Part shown: piece by piece, positions 54,625-64,000 of the stretch
Position numbering within the stretch: position 1 is the stretch's first letter
Layout of the letters: each line of letters opens with the position of its first letter
Source: Bacteroidota bacterium
GTDB lineage: Bacteria; Bacteroidota; Bacteroidia; NS11-12g; UBA9320
Length of the DNA: 64,000 nucleotides
Assembly (NCBI GenBank): GCA_947468275.1
Contig: CANIKO010000001.1
Span: 248,001 to 312,000, forward strand
Direction of reading: 5' to 3'
The notes under the pieces: generated by a model
Databases searched by the model: none
Told to the model about the DNA's origin: nothing
Seen by the model: the letters and a program-made list of their open reading frames with translations, nothing else
Program-made: the position numbers and the translations under genes

Positions 54625-54927
54625 ATGAACATAAAAATCCAATCCATTCATTTCGACGCTGACAAAAAGTTAATTGATTACATTACACTAAAAATCGAAA
54701 AACTTGAACACTTTTATGATAGAATTCTAGAGGCTAATGTTTACCTAAAGTTGAACAATCATCACACCAAAAACAATAAACATGTAGAAGTTAAAATAAA
54801 TATTTCCAATAATACTCTTTTTAAAGAAGCGGAGGCAGAGTCATTTGAGGCCGCATCAGATATGGTAGTGGAAGCTTTAAAAATTCAAATAAAGAAGCAC
54901 AAAGAACTACTTTTAGAAAAATCTTAA
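54625..54927 (+). CDS. hpf: Ribosome hibernation factor HPF/RaiA family
   Basis: A 100-residue short HPF/YfiA protein that binds the small subunit and stores inactive ribosomes. The fold signature is MNIKIQSIHFDADKKLIDYI..., VYLKLNN, and EAASDMVVEALKIQIKKHKE near the end. It follows xerC by six bases and shares the operon. The long C-terminal domain of long-HPF is missing. Confidence 0.9.
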   Translation: MNIKIQSIHFDADKKLIDYITLKIEKLEHFYDRILEANVYLKLNNHHTKNNKHVEVKINISNNTLFKEAEAESFEAASDMVVEALKIQIKKHKELLLEKS

Positions 54928-54935
54928 AAAATATT

Positions 54936-54950
54936 GTTCAACGCTTGAAC
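54936..54950. promoter_or_regulatory. Perfect palindrome near the tRNA/tuf promoter
   Basis: GTTCAACGCTTGAAC, a perfect 6+6 dyad with centre CGC, lies 18 bases before the -7 box. It covers the -33 position and could be an operator or simply contain the TTG of the -33 element. Confidence 0.4.
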
Positions 54951-54967
54951 TTTTAAAAAATTAGACA

Positions 54968-54975
54968 TACTTTTG
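54968..54975 (+). promoter_or_regulatory. -7 promoter box of the tRNA-tuf operon
   Basis: TACTTTTG matches TAnnTTTG and is followed by CAGTCCTTAAAAATA, nearly the same as the start region of rpsU. Confidence 0.5.
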
Positions 54976-55026
54976 CAGTCCTTAAAAATAATGTGTAGGA
55001 AAGCTATTATTATTTTTAATGAAAAA

Positions 55027-55099
55027 GCCACTTTAGCTCAGCTGGTAGAGCAACTGATTTGTAATCAGTAGGTCATTGGTTCGATCCCGATAAGTGGCT
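55027..55099 (+). tRNA. tRNA-Thr (TGT)
   Basis: 73 bases with acceptor arms GCCACTT/AAGTGGC, a D-loop AGCTCAGCTGGTAGAGC, the anticodon stem-loop ACTGA-TTTGTAA-TCAGT (anticodon TGT), and T-arm GGTTCGATCC. CCA is not encoded. It is the first tRNA of four before tuf. Confidence 0.95.
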
Positions 55100-55185
55100 C
55101 ATTTAAAACAAAGGGGATGGTGTGTGGGAGATTACGTTTTTTGACATATTGAAACATTTCAAAAGGGGAATTTCAAAATTACTAA

Positions 55186-55266
55186 GGGGAGTTACCAGAG
55201 TGGCCAAATGGGGCAGACTGTAAATCTGCTGCGAGAGCTTCGGTGGTTCGAATCCACCACTCCCCA
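55186..55266 (+). tRNA. tRNA-Tyr (GTA)
   Basis: 81 bases with acceptor arms GGGGAGT/ACTCCCC, anticodon loop containing GTA (CTGTAAA), and the long variable arm typical of bacterial tRNA-Tyr (CTGCGAGAGCTTCGG region). T-arm is GGTTCGAATCC. Confidence 0.95.
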
Positions 55267-55286
55267 CTTTAATAATTTGAATATTT

Positions 55287-55359
55287 GCGGGAGTAGCTCA
55301 GTTGGTAGAGCGACAGCCTTCCAAGCTGTAGGTCGCGGGTTCGAGCCTCGTCTCCCGCT
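55287..55359 (+). tRNA. tRNA-Gly (TCC)
   Basis: 73 bases with acceptor arms GCGGGAG/CTCCCGC, anticodon stem-loop ACAGC-CTTCCAA-GCTGT (anticodon TCC) and T-arm GGGTTCGAGCC. Confidence 0.95.
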
Positions 55360-55371
55360 CTATAATACCAA

Positions 55372-55443
<72 letters not shown>

Positions 55444-55542
55444 CTAACTTTATTACAAGAAATAAACGAAATGTTTCAATAAAATAAAAACAATTAAAGG
55501 TTAAATAAATATTTTAAAAACAATAATTAAACAAATACCAAA

Positions 55543-56730
55543 ATGGCAAAAGAAAAATTCGACCGGTCAAAACCGCACGTAAACATCGGTACAATTGGTC
55601 ACGTTGACCACGGTAAAACAACCTTGACCGCTGCTATTACTAAAGTACTAGCAGAAAAAGGTTTATCTGAAATGAGATCATTCGAGTCAATTGACTCAGC
55701 TCCGGAAGAAAAAGAGCGTGGTATTACTATTAATACTGCTCACGTTGAGTATTCAACGGCAAATCGTCACTATGCTCACGTTGACTGTCCAGGTCACGCG
55801 GATTATGTAAAGAACATGGTAACAGGTGCTGCTCAGATGGATGGTGCAATTATAGTGGTTGCAGCTACTGATGGTCCTATGCCTCAAACTAAAGAACATA
55901 TCCTTCTTGCTCGTCAGGTTGGTGTTCCTCGTCTTGTTGTATTCATGAATAAAGTGGATATGGTGGATGATGATGAAATATTGGAAATTGTAGAAATGGA
56001 AATTCGTGATTTGTTGAAATTCTATGAATTTGATGCTGATAATACACCAATTATTCAAGGATCTGCTTTAGGTGGATTGAATGGTGAGCCAAAATGGGTT
56101 GATAAAATTATGGATCTAATGGAAGCCGTTGATAATTGGATTCCAATTCCTCCACGTTTAACTGATCTTCCATTCTTAATGCCTGTAGAGGATGTTTTCT
56201 CTATTACCGGTCGTGGTACTGTAGCTACAGGACGTATCGAAAGAGGTGTTATTAATGTGGGAGACCCAGTTGAAATTATTGGAATGGGTGCAGAAAATTT
56301 AACTTCTACATGTACAGGAGTTGAAATGTTCCGTAAACTTTTAGATAGAGGTGAGGCTGGTGATAATGCAGGTTTATTGCTTCGTGGTATTGATAAAACA
56401 ATGATTCGCAGAGGTATGGTAATTTGTGCACCAAAATCTGTAACTCCACACAAAAAATGTAAAGCTGAAGTTTATGTGCTTTCAAAAGAAGAAGGTGGAC
56501 GTCATACTCCATTCTTTAACAAATATCGTCCACAATTCTATTTCCGTACAACTGATGTTACAGGTGAAATTACCTTACCAGCAGGAACGGAAATGGTAAT
56601 GCCAGGAGATAACTTAACAATCACCGTAGATCTTTTAAGTCCAATTGCAATGGAAAAAGGATTGAAGTTTGCTATCCGTGAAGGTGGTAGAACAGTTGGT
56701 GCCGGACAAGTAACTGAAATATTAGATTAA
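55543..56730 (+). CDS. tuf: Elongation factor Tu
   Basis: Carries aminoacyl-tRNA to the ribosome as a GTP complex. The 395-residue protein is complete: G1 GHVDHGKT (~19-26), G2 around [10 protein letters not shown]3 DCPGHADYV (~81-89), G4 NKVDMVDD (~136-143), then the two beta-barrel domains ending [10 protein letters not shown]. The 99-base leader after the tRNA cluster suggests cotranscription. Codon use is visibly biased, as expected for a highly expressed gene. Confidence 0.98.
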   Translation: MAKEKFDRSKPHVNIGTIGHVDHGKTTLTAAITKVLAEKGLSEMRSFESIDSAPEEKERGITINTAHVEYSTANRHYAHVDCPGHADYVKNMVTGAAQMDGAIIVVAATDGPMPQTKEHILLARQVGVPRLVVFMNKVDMVDDDEILEIVEMEIRDLLKFYEFDADNTPIIQGSALGGLNGEPKWVDKIMDLMEAVDNWIPIPPRLTDLPFLMPVEDVFSITGRGTVATGRIERGVINVGDPVEIIGMGAENLTSTCTGVEMFRKLLDRGEAGDNAGLLLRGIDKTMIRRGMVICAPKSVTPHKKCKAEVYVLSKEEGGRHTPFFNKYRPQFYFRTTDVTGEITLPAGTEMVMPGDNLTITVDLLSPIAMEKGLKFAIREGGRTVGAGQVTEILD

Positions 56731-56748
56731 TATATACTGATATTACAA

Positions 56749-56819
56749 ACGGACATAGTTCAATGGTAGAATAGAGGTCTCCAAAACCTTTGATCAGGGT
56801 TCGAATCCTTGTGTCCGTG
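56749..56819 (+). tRNA. tRNA-Trp (CCA)
   Basis: 71 bases with acceptor arms ACGGACA/TGTCCGT, a short D-loop, anticodon loop CTCCAAA (anticodon CCA), T-arm GGGTTCGAATCC and a G discriminator. It lies between tuf and secE, a conserved position in Bacteroidota. Confidence 0.93.
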
Positions 56820-56831
56820 CAAAATAAATAA

Positions 56832-57026
56832 ATGGAAAAGATAAAACTACTTTGGCATAATACCATGGATGAGCTTTTGAACAAAGTGTCATGGCCATCA
56901 TGGGATGAGTTAAGAACAAGCACTATTATTGTGCTAGTAGCTGCCCTTATCTTTGGTGTAATTATTTATGCTATTGATACAACATTCGGATTTACATCCA
57001 GTATGTTTTATAAATTTATGGAGTAA
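56832..57026 (+). CDS. secE: Protein translocase subunit SecE
   Basis: The 64-residue small subunit that clamps SecY in the inner membrane. A short amphipathic helix contains the NKVSWPSWDELRTSTI signature (~16-31), followed by the single membrane helix (~32-54). The next gene, nusG, starts within a few bases of its stop. Confidence 0.93.
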   Translation: MEKIKLLWHNTMDELLNKVSWPSWDELRTSTIIVLVAALIFGVIIYAIDTTFGFTSSMFYKFME

Positions 57027-57031
57027 ATGTG

Positions 57032-57583
57032 ATGGAAAGGTCGCAGGATGAATTTAAGTGGTACGTGGTTAGAGCCATAAGCGGTCAGGAACGCAAGGTG
57101 AAAGCAATGATTGAATCAGAGCTCACACGTGAAAAAATTGCGCATAATGTCCCAACCATTTTAATTCCAATGGAGAAGGTTTATGAGATAAAGAATGGTA
57201 AGAAATCCTCAAAAGAGAAGAGTTTTTACCCTGGATATATTTTGATTAACGCTAATTTAGTTGGAGAAGTTGTTCCAACCATAAAAGCAATTAACGGAGT
57301 TGTTGGATTTTTGGGCACTCAAGGGGTACCTATTCCACTTCGCCAATCAGAAGTAAATAGAATATTAGGTGCAGTGGATGAAAATAATGAAAAAGGTGAA
57401 TCAAATGTAGAGCCGTTCATTATGGGAGAGTTTGTTAAAGTAATTGATGGTCCTTTCAACGGTTTTAGTGGCGTGATAGAAGAGATTAACGATGAAAAGA
57501 AAAAATTAAAAGTAATGGTGAAGATCTTTGGAAGAAAGACACCGTTAGAATTGAATTACTTACAAGTAGAAAAAGAACAATAA
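57032..57583 (+). CDS. nusG: Transcription antitermination protein NusG
   Basis: Links RNA polymerase to Rho or the ribosome. The 183-residue protein has the NGN domain ([20 protein letters not shown], ~7-26; YPGYILINA) and the C-terminal KOW domain ([21 protein letters not shown], ~130-150). GTG at 57029 would add one residue; I prefer ATG 57032. It lies in the order secE-nusG-rplK. Confidence 0.95.
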   Translation: MERSQDEFKWYVVRAISGQERKVKAMIESELTREKIAHNVPTILIPMEKVYEIKNGKKSSKEKSFYPGYILINANLVGEVVPTIKAINGVVGFLGTQGVPIPLRQSEVNRILGAVDENNEKGESNVEPFIMGEFVKVIDGPFNGFSGVIEEINDEKKKLKVMVKIFGRKTPLELNYLQVEKEQ

Positions 57584-57587
57584 AAAG

Positions 57588-58028
57588 ATGGCAAAACAAA
57601 TATCAGGCTTTGTAAAATTACAGGTAAAAGGCGGTCAGGCGAATCCTGCACCTCCTATTGGTCCAGCTTTAGGATCAAAAGGGGTTAACATAATGGAATT
57701 CTGTAAGCAATTTAATGCTAGAACTCAGGAGAAGCAAGGAAAAATTTTACCGGTTATCATTACTGTTTATGCTGATAAGTCTTTCGATTTTATCATTAAA
57801 ACTCCTCCGGTTGCTGCACAATTATTAGAGGTGACCAAAATTCAGAAGGGTTCAGATCAATCCAATCGTAAACGTGTTGCAAGTGTAACTATGGATCAGG
57901 TTCGTAAAATTGCAGAAGAAAAAATGCCCGACTTAAATTGTTTTACAGTTGATGCCGCAATGAGAATGGTGCAAGGTACTGCTAGAAGTATGGGAATAGC
58001 TATAACAGGTGACTCAACCAATAATTAA
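57588..58028 (+). CDS. rplK: 50S ribosomal protein uL11
   Basis: The 146-residue uL11 of the GTPase-associated centre. It begins [37 protein letters not shown], with the Pro-rich linker loop, and the C-terminal rRNA-binding domain ends [13 protein letters not shown]. It is four bases after nusG. Confidence 0.97.
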   Translation: MAKQISGFVKLQVKGGQANPAPPIGPALGSKGVNIMEFCKQFNARTQEKQGKILPVIITVYADKSFDFIIKTPPVAAQLLEVTKIQKGSDQSNRKRVASVTMDQVRKIAEEKMPDLNCFTVDAAMRMVQGTARSMGIAITGDSTNN

Positions 58029-58042
58029 TTTTTCAAAAGAAA

Positions 58043-58735
58043 ATGACCAAATTAACCAAAAACAGAAAAGTAGTATTATCTAAGTACGATAAAAATAAGG
58101 TATACACTTTAAAGGAAGCTACTAACGTAGTTAAAGATATTACATTTACAAAATTTGATTCATCAGTTGATATTGATGTTAAGTTAGGTGTTGATCCTCG
58201 TCAAGCCAATCAAATGGTTAGAGGAAGTGTTTCTCTTCCGCATGGTACAGGTAAAGAAGTAAAGGTACTTGTACTTTGTACACCTGATAAAGAAGAAGAA
58301 GCAAAAGCAGCCGGTGCTGATTTTGTAGGTTTAGATGATTATATTGAAAAAATTTCAGGAGGTTGGGTAGATGTGGATGTTATCATTACAATGCCAAGTA
58401 TTATGGGTAAGCTAGGTCGTTTGGGTAAAATTTTAGGACCTCGTAACTTAATGCCAAATCCTAAGACTGGAACCGTGACAATGGATATCGCTAAAGCAGT
58501 TGAAGCAGTAAAAGCTGGTAAAATTGATTTTAAAGTTGACAAAACTGGTATTATTCATACCGCGGTTGGTAAAGTGAGTTTTAATCCTGATAAGATATTT
58601 GATAACGCTAAAGAAGTAATCGATACCATTACTAAATTAAAACCTTCATCATCAAAAGGAACTTATGTCCAAAGTATTACTTTGTCTAGTTCTATGAGCC
58701 CAGCTATTAAAATAGATATTAAGTCAATCGTTTGA
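58043..58735 (+). CDS. rplA: 50S ribosomal protein uL1
   Basis: The 230-residue uL1 of the L1 stalk. Typical segments are [20 protein letters not shown] (~44-63), [19 protein letters not shown] (~134-152) and the C-terminal [17 protein letters not shown]. In many bacteria uL1 represses its own operon by binding the mRNA; no leader structure was examined here. Confidence 0.97.
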   Translation: MTKLTKNRKVVLSKYDKNKVYTLKEATNVVKDITFTKFDSSVDIDVKLGVDPRQANQMVRGSVSLPHGTGKEVKVLVLCTPDKEEEAKAAGADFVGLDDYIEKISGGWVDVDVIITMPSIMGKLGRLGKILGPRNLMPNPKTGTVTMDIAKAVEAVKAGKIDFKVDKTGIIHTAVGKVSFNPDKIFDNAKEVIDTITKLKPSSSKGTYVQSITLSSSMSPAIKIDIKSIV

Positions 58736-58760
58736 TAAATAATAATATAAAGAGAAGATA

Positions 58761-59276
58761 ATGACCAGGGAAGAAAAGAATAACGTAGTAAATGAGCTTT
58801 CTGAATATTTTACAAATTATAAATTTGTTTATGTAACGGATGCCTCGTCAATGAGTGCAAAGGATACTAATAATATGAGAAGAATATTTTTTAACAAGCA
58901 GATTAAAATGCGTGTTGCAAAAAATACTCTAATTATTAAAGCTCTGGAAAAATCAAATGTTGATTTCAAAGAATTAACCGATACACTTAAAGGTTCAACT
59001 GCATTGTTGTTTGCTGAAAATGCAAAAGATGCTGCTAAGGCTATAACTGAGTTTCGTAAGAAAGGAACTAAACCTCAACTTAAAGGAGCTTATATTGACT
59101 CTGATGTATTTGTTGGTGACGATAAATTAGATTTATTAGCAAATTTAAAGAGCAAAGAAGATTTAGTGGGAGACATTATAGGTCTTCTACAATCACCAGC
59201 CAAAAATGTTATTTCAGCACTTCAATCAGGTGGTGGAAAATTGGCAGGGATAATTAAAACATTATCAGAAAGATAA
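58761..59276 (+). CDS. rplJ: 50S ribosomal protein uL10
   Basis: The 171-residue uL10 that anchors bL12 dimers to the stalk base. MTREEKNNVVNELSEYF at the start and the C-terminal helix (ALQSGGGKLAGIIKTLSER) match the family. It lies 25 bases after rplA and 41 before rplL. Confidence 0.95.
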   Translation: MTREEKNNVVNELSEYFTNYKFVYVTDASSMSAKDTNNMRRIFFNKQIKMRVAKNTLIIKALEKSNVDFKELTDTLKGSTALLFAENAKDAAKAITEFRKKGTKPQLKGAYIDSDVFVGDDKLDLLANLKSKEDLVGDIIGLLQSPAKNVISALQSGGGKLAGIIKTLSER

Positions 59277-59317
59277 AATAAACAATTAAAACAAAAACAA
59301 ATTTTTAAATAAATAAA

Positions 59318-59698
59318 ATGGCAGACTTAAAAGCATTTGCAGAACAACTTGTAAATTTAACCGTAAAAGAAGTAAACGAATTAGCTTCTATTTTGAAGGA
59401 TGAGTATGGTATCGAGCCGGCAGCGGCAGCGGTAGCAGTAGCAGCTGGCCCAGCCGGTGGAGGCGGAGCAGCAGAAGCAGCAGAGCAAACAGAATTTACT
59501 GTTGTGCTTAAACACGCAGGTCCTTCTAAATTAAATGTAGTTAAGACAGTTAAAGATATTACAGGTCTTGGTCTTAAAGAAGCAAAAGATTTAGTAGACG
59601 GAGCTCCAAAAGAAGTGAAAACCAATATCTCGAAAGAGGAAGCTGAGATGATCAAAGCTAAATTGGTAGAAGCTGGAGCAGAAGTTGAAGTTAAGTAA
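59318..59698 (+). CDS. rplL: 50S ribosomal protein bL12 (L7/L12)
   Basis: The 126-residue acidic stalk protein. An N-terminal dimer domain (~1-35) is joined by an Ala/Gly-rich hinge (~39-58) to the C-terminal factor-binding domain ([20 protein letters not shown], ~82-101). The GCAGCGGCAGC-like hinge codons make a local G+C-rich patch. Confidence 0.96.
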   Translation: MADLKAFAEQLVNLTVKEVNELASILKDEYGIEPAAAAVAVAAGPAGGGGAAEAAEQTEFTVVLKHAGPSKLNVVKTVKDITGLGLKEAKDLVDGAPKEVKTNISKEEAEMIKAKLVEAGAEVEVK

Positions 59699-59721
59699 TA
59701 ACAACTCAACTCATTAAACGA

Positions 59722-59748
59722 AAGACCCTGGAATTTTCCGAGGGTCTA
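59722..59748 (+). terminator. Attenuator-like hairpin between rplL and rpoB
   Basis: AGACCCT-gg-aatttt-cc-(g)-AGGGTCT folds into a 7-9 bp stem, followed only by a loose T-rich stretch. It probably causes partial termination, which would lower rpoB expression relative to the ribosomal proteins, as known for E. coli at this position. Confidence 0.6.
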
Positions 59749-59804
59749 TCGTTGTTTATATAGATTTAATATTATTTTTTAACGTTTTTTAATTTCTTAC
59801 AGTC

Positions 59805-62800
59805 TTGTCAAAAAACATAACATCTACCGAAAGGGTTAATTTTGCAAGTATCGAGAAGGTAATAGATTACCCTGATTTTCTCGATATTCAAGTACAATCA
59901 TTCGGAGAATTTTTCCAGTTGGAAACATCTTCCGAAAACAGAAAAAATGAAGGCTTATTTAAAGTATTTGCTGAAAATTTTCCAATTACAGATACCAGAA
60001 ATATATTCGTTTTGGAATTTTTGGATTATTTTGTGGATCCACCAAGATACAATACAGATGAGTGTATTGAAAGAGGTTTAACCTATGCGGTACCTCTAAA
60101 AGCTAAACTTAAACTTTCGTGTAACGATATTGAACACGAAGATTTTGAAACTATTGTTCAGGATGTGTATTTAGGACCTATTCCTTACATGACTCCGAGC
60201 GGTACTTTCATTATAAATGGTGCAGAACGAGTTATTGTTTCTCAATTGCATCGTTCACCAGGAGTGTTTTTTGGTCAAACCTATCACTCGAATGGAACTA
60301 AACTTTATTCGGCTCGTATCATTCCCTTTAAAGGAAGTTGGATAGAGTTTGCAACAGACGTTAACAACGTTATGTATGCTTATATCGACAGGAAAAAGAA
60401 ATTTCCTGTTACTACTCTTTTACGTGCTATCGGTTATGAAACAGATAAGGATATATTAGATATTTTTGGTCTTGCGGAAGAAATAAAAGTTAGCAAATCA
60501 GGTCTTAAAAAAGTTTTAGGACGTCGTTTAGCGGCTAGGGTTCTTCGTAGTTGGATAGAGGATTTTGTAGATGAGGATACAGGAGAGGTTGTTTCCATCG
60601 AGCGTAATGAAATTATTATCGAGCGTGATACAATATTAGAAGATCGTCAGATTGATGATATTATAGATGCTGGTGTTAAAACGATTATTTTAACCCGTGA
60701 AGATGATAACAAAAATGATTTTGCAATTATTCAAAATACTTTACAAAAGGATACATCTAACTCCGGTAAAGAAGCGGTAGAGCATATTTACCGTCAATTA
60801 CGTAATACGGATCCACCTGATGAGGAAACTGCCCGTGGTATTATTGAACGACTTTTCTTTTCTGACAAACGTTATGATTTAGGGGATGTAGGTCGTTATA
60901 GAATTAATAAAAAATTGAAACTTGATATTCCAATGGAAACAAAGGTTTTAACTAAACCTGATATTATTTCCATCATCAAGTTCCTAATAGATTTGAGTAA
61001 TTCACGTACTGACGTGGATGATATTGACCATTTAAGTAACAGAAGGGTAAGAACAGTAGGTGAACAATTGTATGCTCAGTTTGGAGTAGGATTGGCGCGT
61101 ATGGCTCGTACTATTCGTGAAAGGATGAACATTAGAGATAATGAAGTATTTACACCTACAGATCTTATTAATGCTAGAACATTAGCATCGGTAATAAATT
61201 CTTTTTTTGGTACCAATCAATTATCACAGTTTATGGATCAAACCAATCCATTGGCTGAGATAACTCACAAACGCCGTTTATCGGCACTTGGACCCGGTGG
61301 ACTTTCAAGAGATAGAGCTGGTTTTGAAGTACGTGACGTTCACTATACTCACTATGGTAGACTTTGTACGATTGAAACACCTGAAGGACCGAATATTGGT
61401 TTGATTTCTTCTCTTTGTGTGCATGCAAAAATAAACACACTTGGTTTTATAGAAACCCCTTATAGAAAAGTAGTAGGAGGTAAAGTTGACAATAAAGGTG
61501 GAGTAATTTACTTAAGTGCTGAAGAGGAAGACGGAAAAATAATTGCTCAGGCTAATGCACAATTAGATGCTGAAGGAAATTTTCAAACAAATGAAGTAAA
61601 AGCAAGGTTTGAAGGTGATTTTCCAATGGTTGAACCTGAAAAGCTTCAATTTATGGATGTTGCTCCAAATCAGATTGTATCTATTGCAGCATCATTGATT
61701 CCATTTCTTGAACATGATGATGCAAACCGTGCCTTGATGGGTTCGAATATGCAACGTCAGGCTGTTCCTTTATTTAGACCAGAATCACCAATTGTTGGAA
61801 CTGGACTTGAAAAGAAAGTGGCGACAGATTCAAGGACTTTAATGATTTCTGATGGCGATGGAGTTGTTGAATATGTAGACGCTACTGAAATAAGAGTTAG
61901 ATATATTCATACTGAAGAAATGGAATTGGCATCCTTCGGTGGTGAAGTAAAATCTTATAAACTTACTAAATTCCGCAGAACCAATCAAAATACCACTGTT
62001 AATTTACGTCCAATCGTTAGTAAAGGACAAAAAGTAAAAAAAGGAGATGTTTTAGTAGAGGGTTATGCTACACAATTAGGAGAATTGGCTTTAGGCCGAA
62101 ATCTTATGGTAGCCTTTATGCCTTGGCAAGGATATAACTTTGAGGATGCGATTGTAATTTCCGAAAAAGTAGTTAAAGAGGATTATTTCACTTCTTTACA
62201 CATTACTGAATATGATTTGGAAGTTAGAGATACTAAACGTGGTGAAGAGGAATTGACCAATGATATCCCTAATGTTAGTGAAGAAGCTACTAAGAATCTT
62301 GATGAAAATGGCTTAATTAGAATTGGTGCCAGAGTAAAAGAAGGAGATATATTAATCGGAAAAATAACCCCTAAAGGTGAAACTGAACCATCACCTGAGG
62401 AGAAACTTTTACGTGCAATATTTGGTGATAAAGCTGGAGACGTTAAAGATGCATCATATAAAGCACCTCCAAGCACAGAAGGTATCATTGTTGATAAAAA
62501 ATTATTTAAAAGAACCAAAAAGGACAAAAATTCTAAGGCAGAAGAAAAAGGTCAATTGGTGAAAATAGAAGCCGAATACGATAAAAACATCGCTAAACTG
62601 AAATCTATCTTGATAGATAAATTATTTAGAGTGGTGAATGGTAAAACTTCCCAAGGCGTTTATAATATTTATGGCGAAGAAGTTATTTCGAAAGGAACTA
62701 AATTTACACTTAAAAATATTGGAGATATTGATTTCAGTATAGTATCTTATAACAATTGGACCACTGATCAAGAGAAAAATGCTCTGATTGTTCAAATTTT

Positions 62801-63617
62801 CAATAACTTTAAGTATAAATACAATGATATTACTACCGAATTTAAGCGTAAATATTATGCAATAAGTGTTGGTGATGAATTGCCAACAGGCATTCTTAAA
62901 ATGGCTAAGGTTTACATAGCCCATAAGCGTAAGCTGAAGGTTGGTGATAAAATGGCTGGACGTCACGGAAATAAAGGTATTGTTGCTAAAATTGTACCAG
63001 AAGAAGATATGCCATTCCTCGAAGATGGCACCCCCGTTGATATCGTTCTTAATCCTTTAGGTGTGCCTTCACGTATGAACCTAGGACAGATTTATGAAAC
63101 AGTTTTAGGATGGGCCGGTAAAGAATTAGGTTTAAAGTTTGCAACACCAATTTTTGATGGTGCCACAGGCGATGAGATATGTGAATATGTGGAGAAAGCT
63201 AAACTTCCTAAATGGGGATATACTCACCTTTACAATGGTTTAACTGGCGAAAGATTTGACCAAAAAACTACTGTGGGTGTTATTTATATGCTTAAACTTG
63301 GTCACTTGGTTGATGATAAAATGCACGCAAGAAGTATCGGACCATACTCACTTATTACGCAACAGCCATTGGGTGGTAAAGCTCAATTTGGAGGTCAGCG
63401 TTTTGGTGAGATGGAGGTTTGGGCACTTGAAGCATTTGGTGCAGCCAATATCCTACGTGAAATTTTAACCATAAAATCAGATGATATTATGGGGCGTGCC
63501 AAAGCTTATGAAGCCATAGTAAAAGGAGATAATCTTGGAGAACCAGGAATACCTGAATCCTTTAACGTATTGGTACACGAATTACGTGGATTAGGATTAG
63601 ATGTAACATTTGAATAA
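59805..63617 (+). CDS. rpoB: RNA polymerase beta subunit
   Basis: The 1270-residue beta subunit. It starts at TTG (59805): the conserved [21 protein letters not shown] segment begins at residue 9 and no ATG lies closer upstream. The rifampicin region (~460-520: [34 protein letters not shown]) is wild-type-like. [20 protein letters not shown] and [12 protein letters not shown] are conserved. An insert near 880-950 ([10 protein letters not shown]...) matches the lineage-specific insert region of Bacteroidota. Confidence 0.97.
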   Translation: MSKNITSTERVNFASIEKVIDYPDFLDIQVQSFGEFFQLETSSENRKNEGLFKVFAENFPITDTRNIFVLEFLDYFVDPPRYNTDECIERGLTYAVPLKAKLKLSCNDIEHEDFETIVQDVYLGPIPYMTPSGTFIINGAERVIVSQLHRSPGVFFGQTYHSNGTKLYSARIIPFKGSWIEFATDVNNVMYAYIDRKKKFPVTTLLRAIGYETDKDILDIFGLAEEIKVSKSGLKKVLGRRLAARVLRSWIEDFVDEDTGEVVSIERNEIIIERDTILEDRQIDDIIDAGVKTIILTREDDNKNDFAIIQNTLQKDTSNSGKEAVEHIYRQLRNTDPPDEETARGIIERLFFSDKRYDLGDVGRYRINKKLKLDIPMETKVLTKPDIISIIKFLIDLSNSRTDVDDIDHLSNRRVRTVGEQLYAQFGVGLARMARTIRERMNIRDNEVFTPTDLINARTLASVINSFFGTNQLSQFMDQTNPLAEITHKRRLSALGPGGLSRDRAGFEVRDVHYTHYGRLCTIETPEGPNIGLISSLCVHAKINTLGFIETPYRKVVGGKVDNKGGVIYLSAEEEDGKIIAQANAQLDAEGNFQTNEVKARFEGDFPMVEPEKLQFMDVAPNQIVSIAASLIPFLEHDDANRALMGSNMQRQAVPLFRPESPIVGTGLEKKVATDSRTLMISDGDGVVEYVDATEIRVRYIHTEEMELASFGGEVKSYKLTKFRRTNQNTTVNLRPIVSKGQKVKKGDVLVEGYATQLGELALGRNLMVAFMPWQGYNFEDAIVISEKVVKEDYFTSLHITEYDLEVRDTKRGEEELTNDIPNVSEEATKNLDENGLIRIGARVKEGDILIGKITPKGETEPSPEEKLLRAIFGDKAGDVKDASYKAPPSTEGIIVDKKLFKRTKKDKNSKAEEKGQLVKIEAEYDKNIAKLKSILIDKLFRVVNGKTSQGVYNIYGEEVISKGTKFTLKNIGDIDFSIVSYNNWTTDQEKNALIVQIFNNFKYKYNDITTEFKRKYYAISVGDELPTGILKMAKVYIAHKRKLKVGDKMAGRHGNKGIVAKIVPEEDMPFLEDGTPVDIVLNPLGVPSRMNLGQIYETVLGWAGKELGLKFATPIFDGATGDEICEYVEKAKLPKWGYTHLYNGLTGERFDQKTTVGVIYMLKLGHLVDDKMHARSIGPYSLITQQPLGGKAQFGGQRFGEMEVWALEAFGAANILREILTIKSDDIMGRAKAYEAIVKGDNLGEPGIPESFNVLVHELRGLGLDVTFE

Positions 63618-63641
63618 TTATTGATTATTTTTTAAAAGTAG

Positions 63642-64000
<359 letters not shown>

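Overview
The window is a stretch of chromosome from a Bacteroidota (Bacteroidetes) bacterium, most like the Sphingobacteriia/Chitinophagia side of the phylum. Evidence: low G+C, promoters with the phylum's TAnnTTTG -7 box, type IX secretion C-terminal sorting domains on three secreted proteins, an EF-P with the TPGNLRAF tip loop seen in this group, the order tRNAs-tuf-tRNA-Trp-secE-nusG-rplKAJL-rpoB-rpoC, and a mevalonate-type isoprenoid cluster. The species cannot be named from the sequence.

Layout. 0.1-5.1 kb: a broken voltage-gated K+ channel, a ferredoxin plus NlpC/P60 hydrolase pair, and an isoprenoid cluster (UbiA prenyltransferase, GHMP/mevalonate kinase, diphosphomevalonate decarboxylase). 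5.1-6.0 kb: a nonsense-mutated IS200-like/RAYT transposase followed by three copies of a 131-bp unit with three hairpins each. 6.0-7.9 kb: a YdcF protein and a compositionally atypical luciferase-like monooxygenase. 7.9-11.0 kb: a cassette-like array, with unrelated same-strand ORFs, one of them a PIN toxin/antitoxin pair, each followed by a ~130-bp imperfect palindrome resembling an integron attC site. 11.0-20 kb: ppx-ppk1, envelope polysaccharide genes (O-antigen ligase, LysM protein, two glycosyltransferases), TerC. 20-38 kb: mscL, a secreted metalloprotease, housekeeping enzymes (ribD, prmC, rpiB, tatC, rsmG, speB, efp, a cysteine desulfurase), a Kir-type K+ channel, and the GDP-fucose genes gmd-fcl. 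38.5-41 kb: small secreted proteins and lipoproteins, including a papain-like protease.

41.2-48.2 kb is an accessory block packed against the 3' end of mfd. Two extra copies of the mfd tail, differing from the real one mostly at synonymous sites, flank a second PIN toxin/antitoxin module. A tandem-DUF3494 ice-binding protein lies between these and the true mfd end. This looks like repeated integration at the mfd 3' end. 48.3-51.2 kb is a copper-export cluster (HMA chaperone, CopA, secreted HMA protein).

52.6-64 kb is core: LOG-family protein, rpsU, xerC, hpf, four tRNAs, tuf, tRNA-Trp, secE, nusG, rplK, rplA, rplJ, rplL, rpoB and the start of rpoC. The main candidates for something undescribed are the attC-like cassette array, the mfd-tail accretion site, the reversed-order PIN/antitoxin family shared by both, and the three-hairpin repeat beside the dead transposase.
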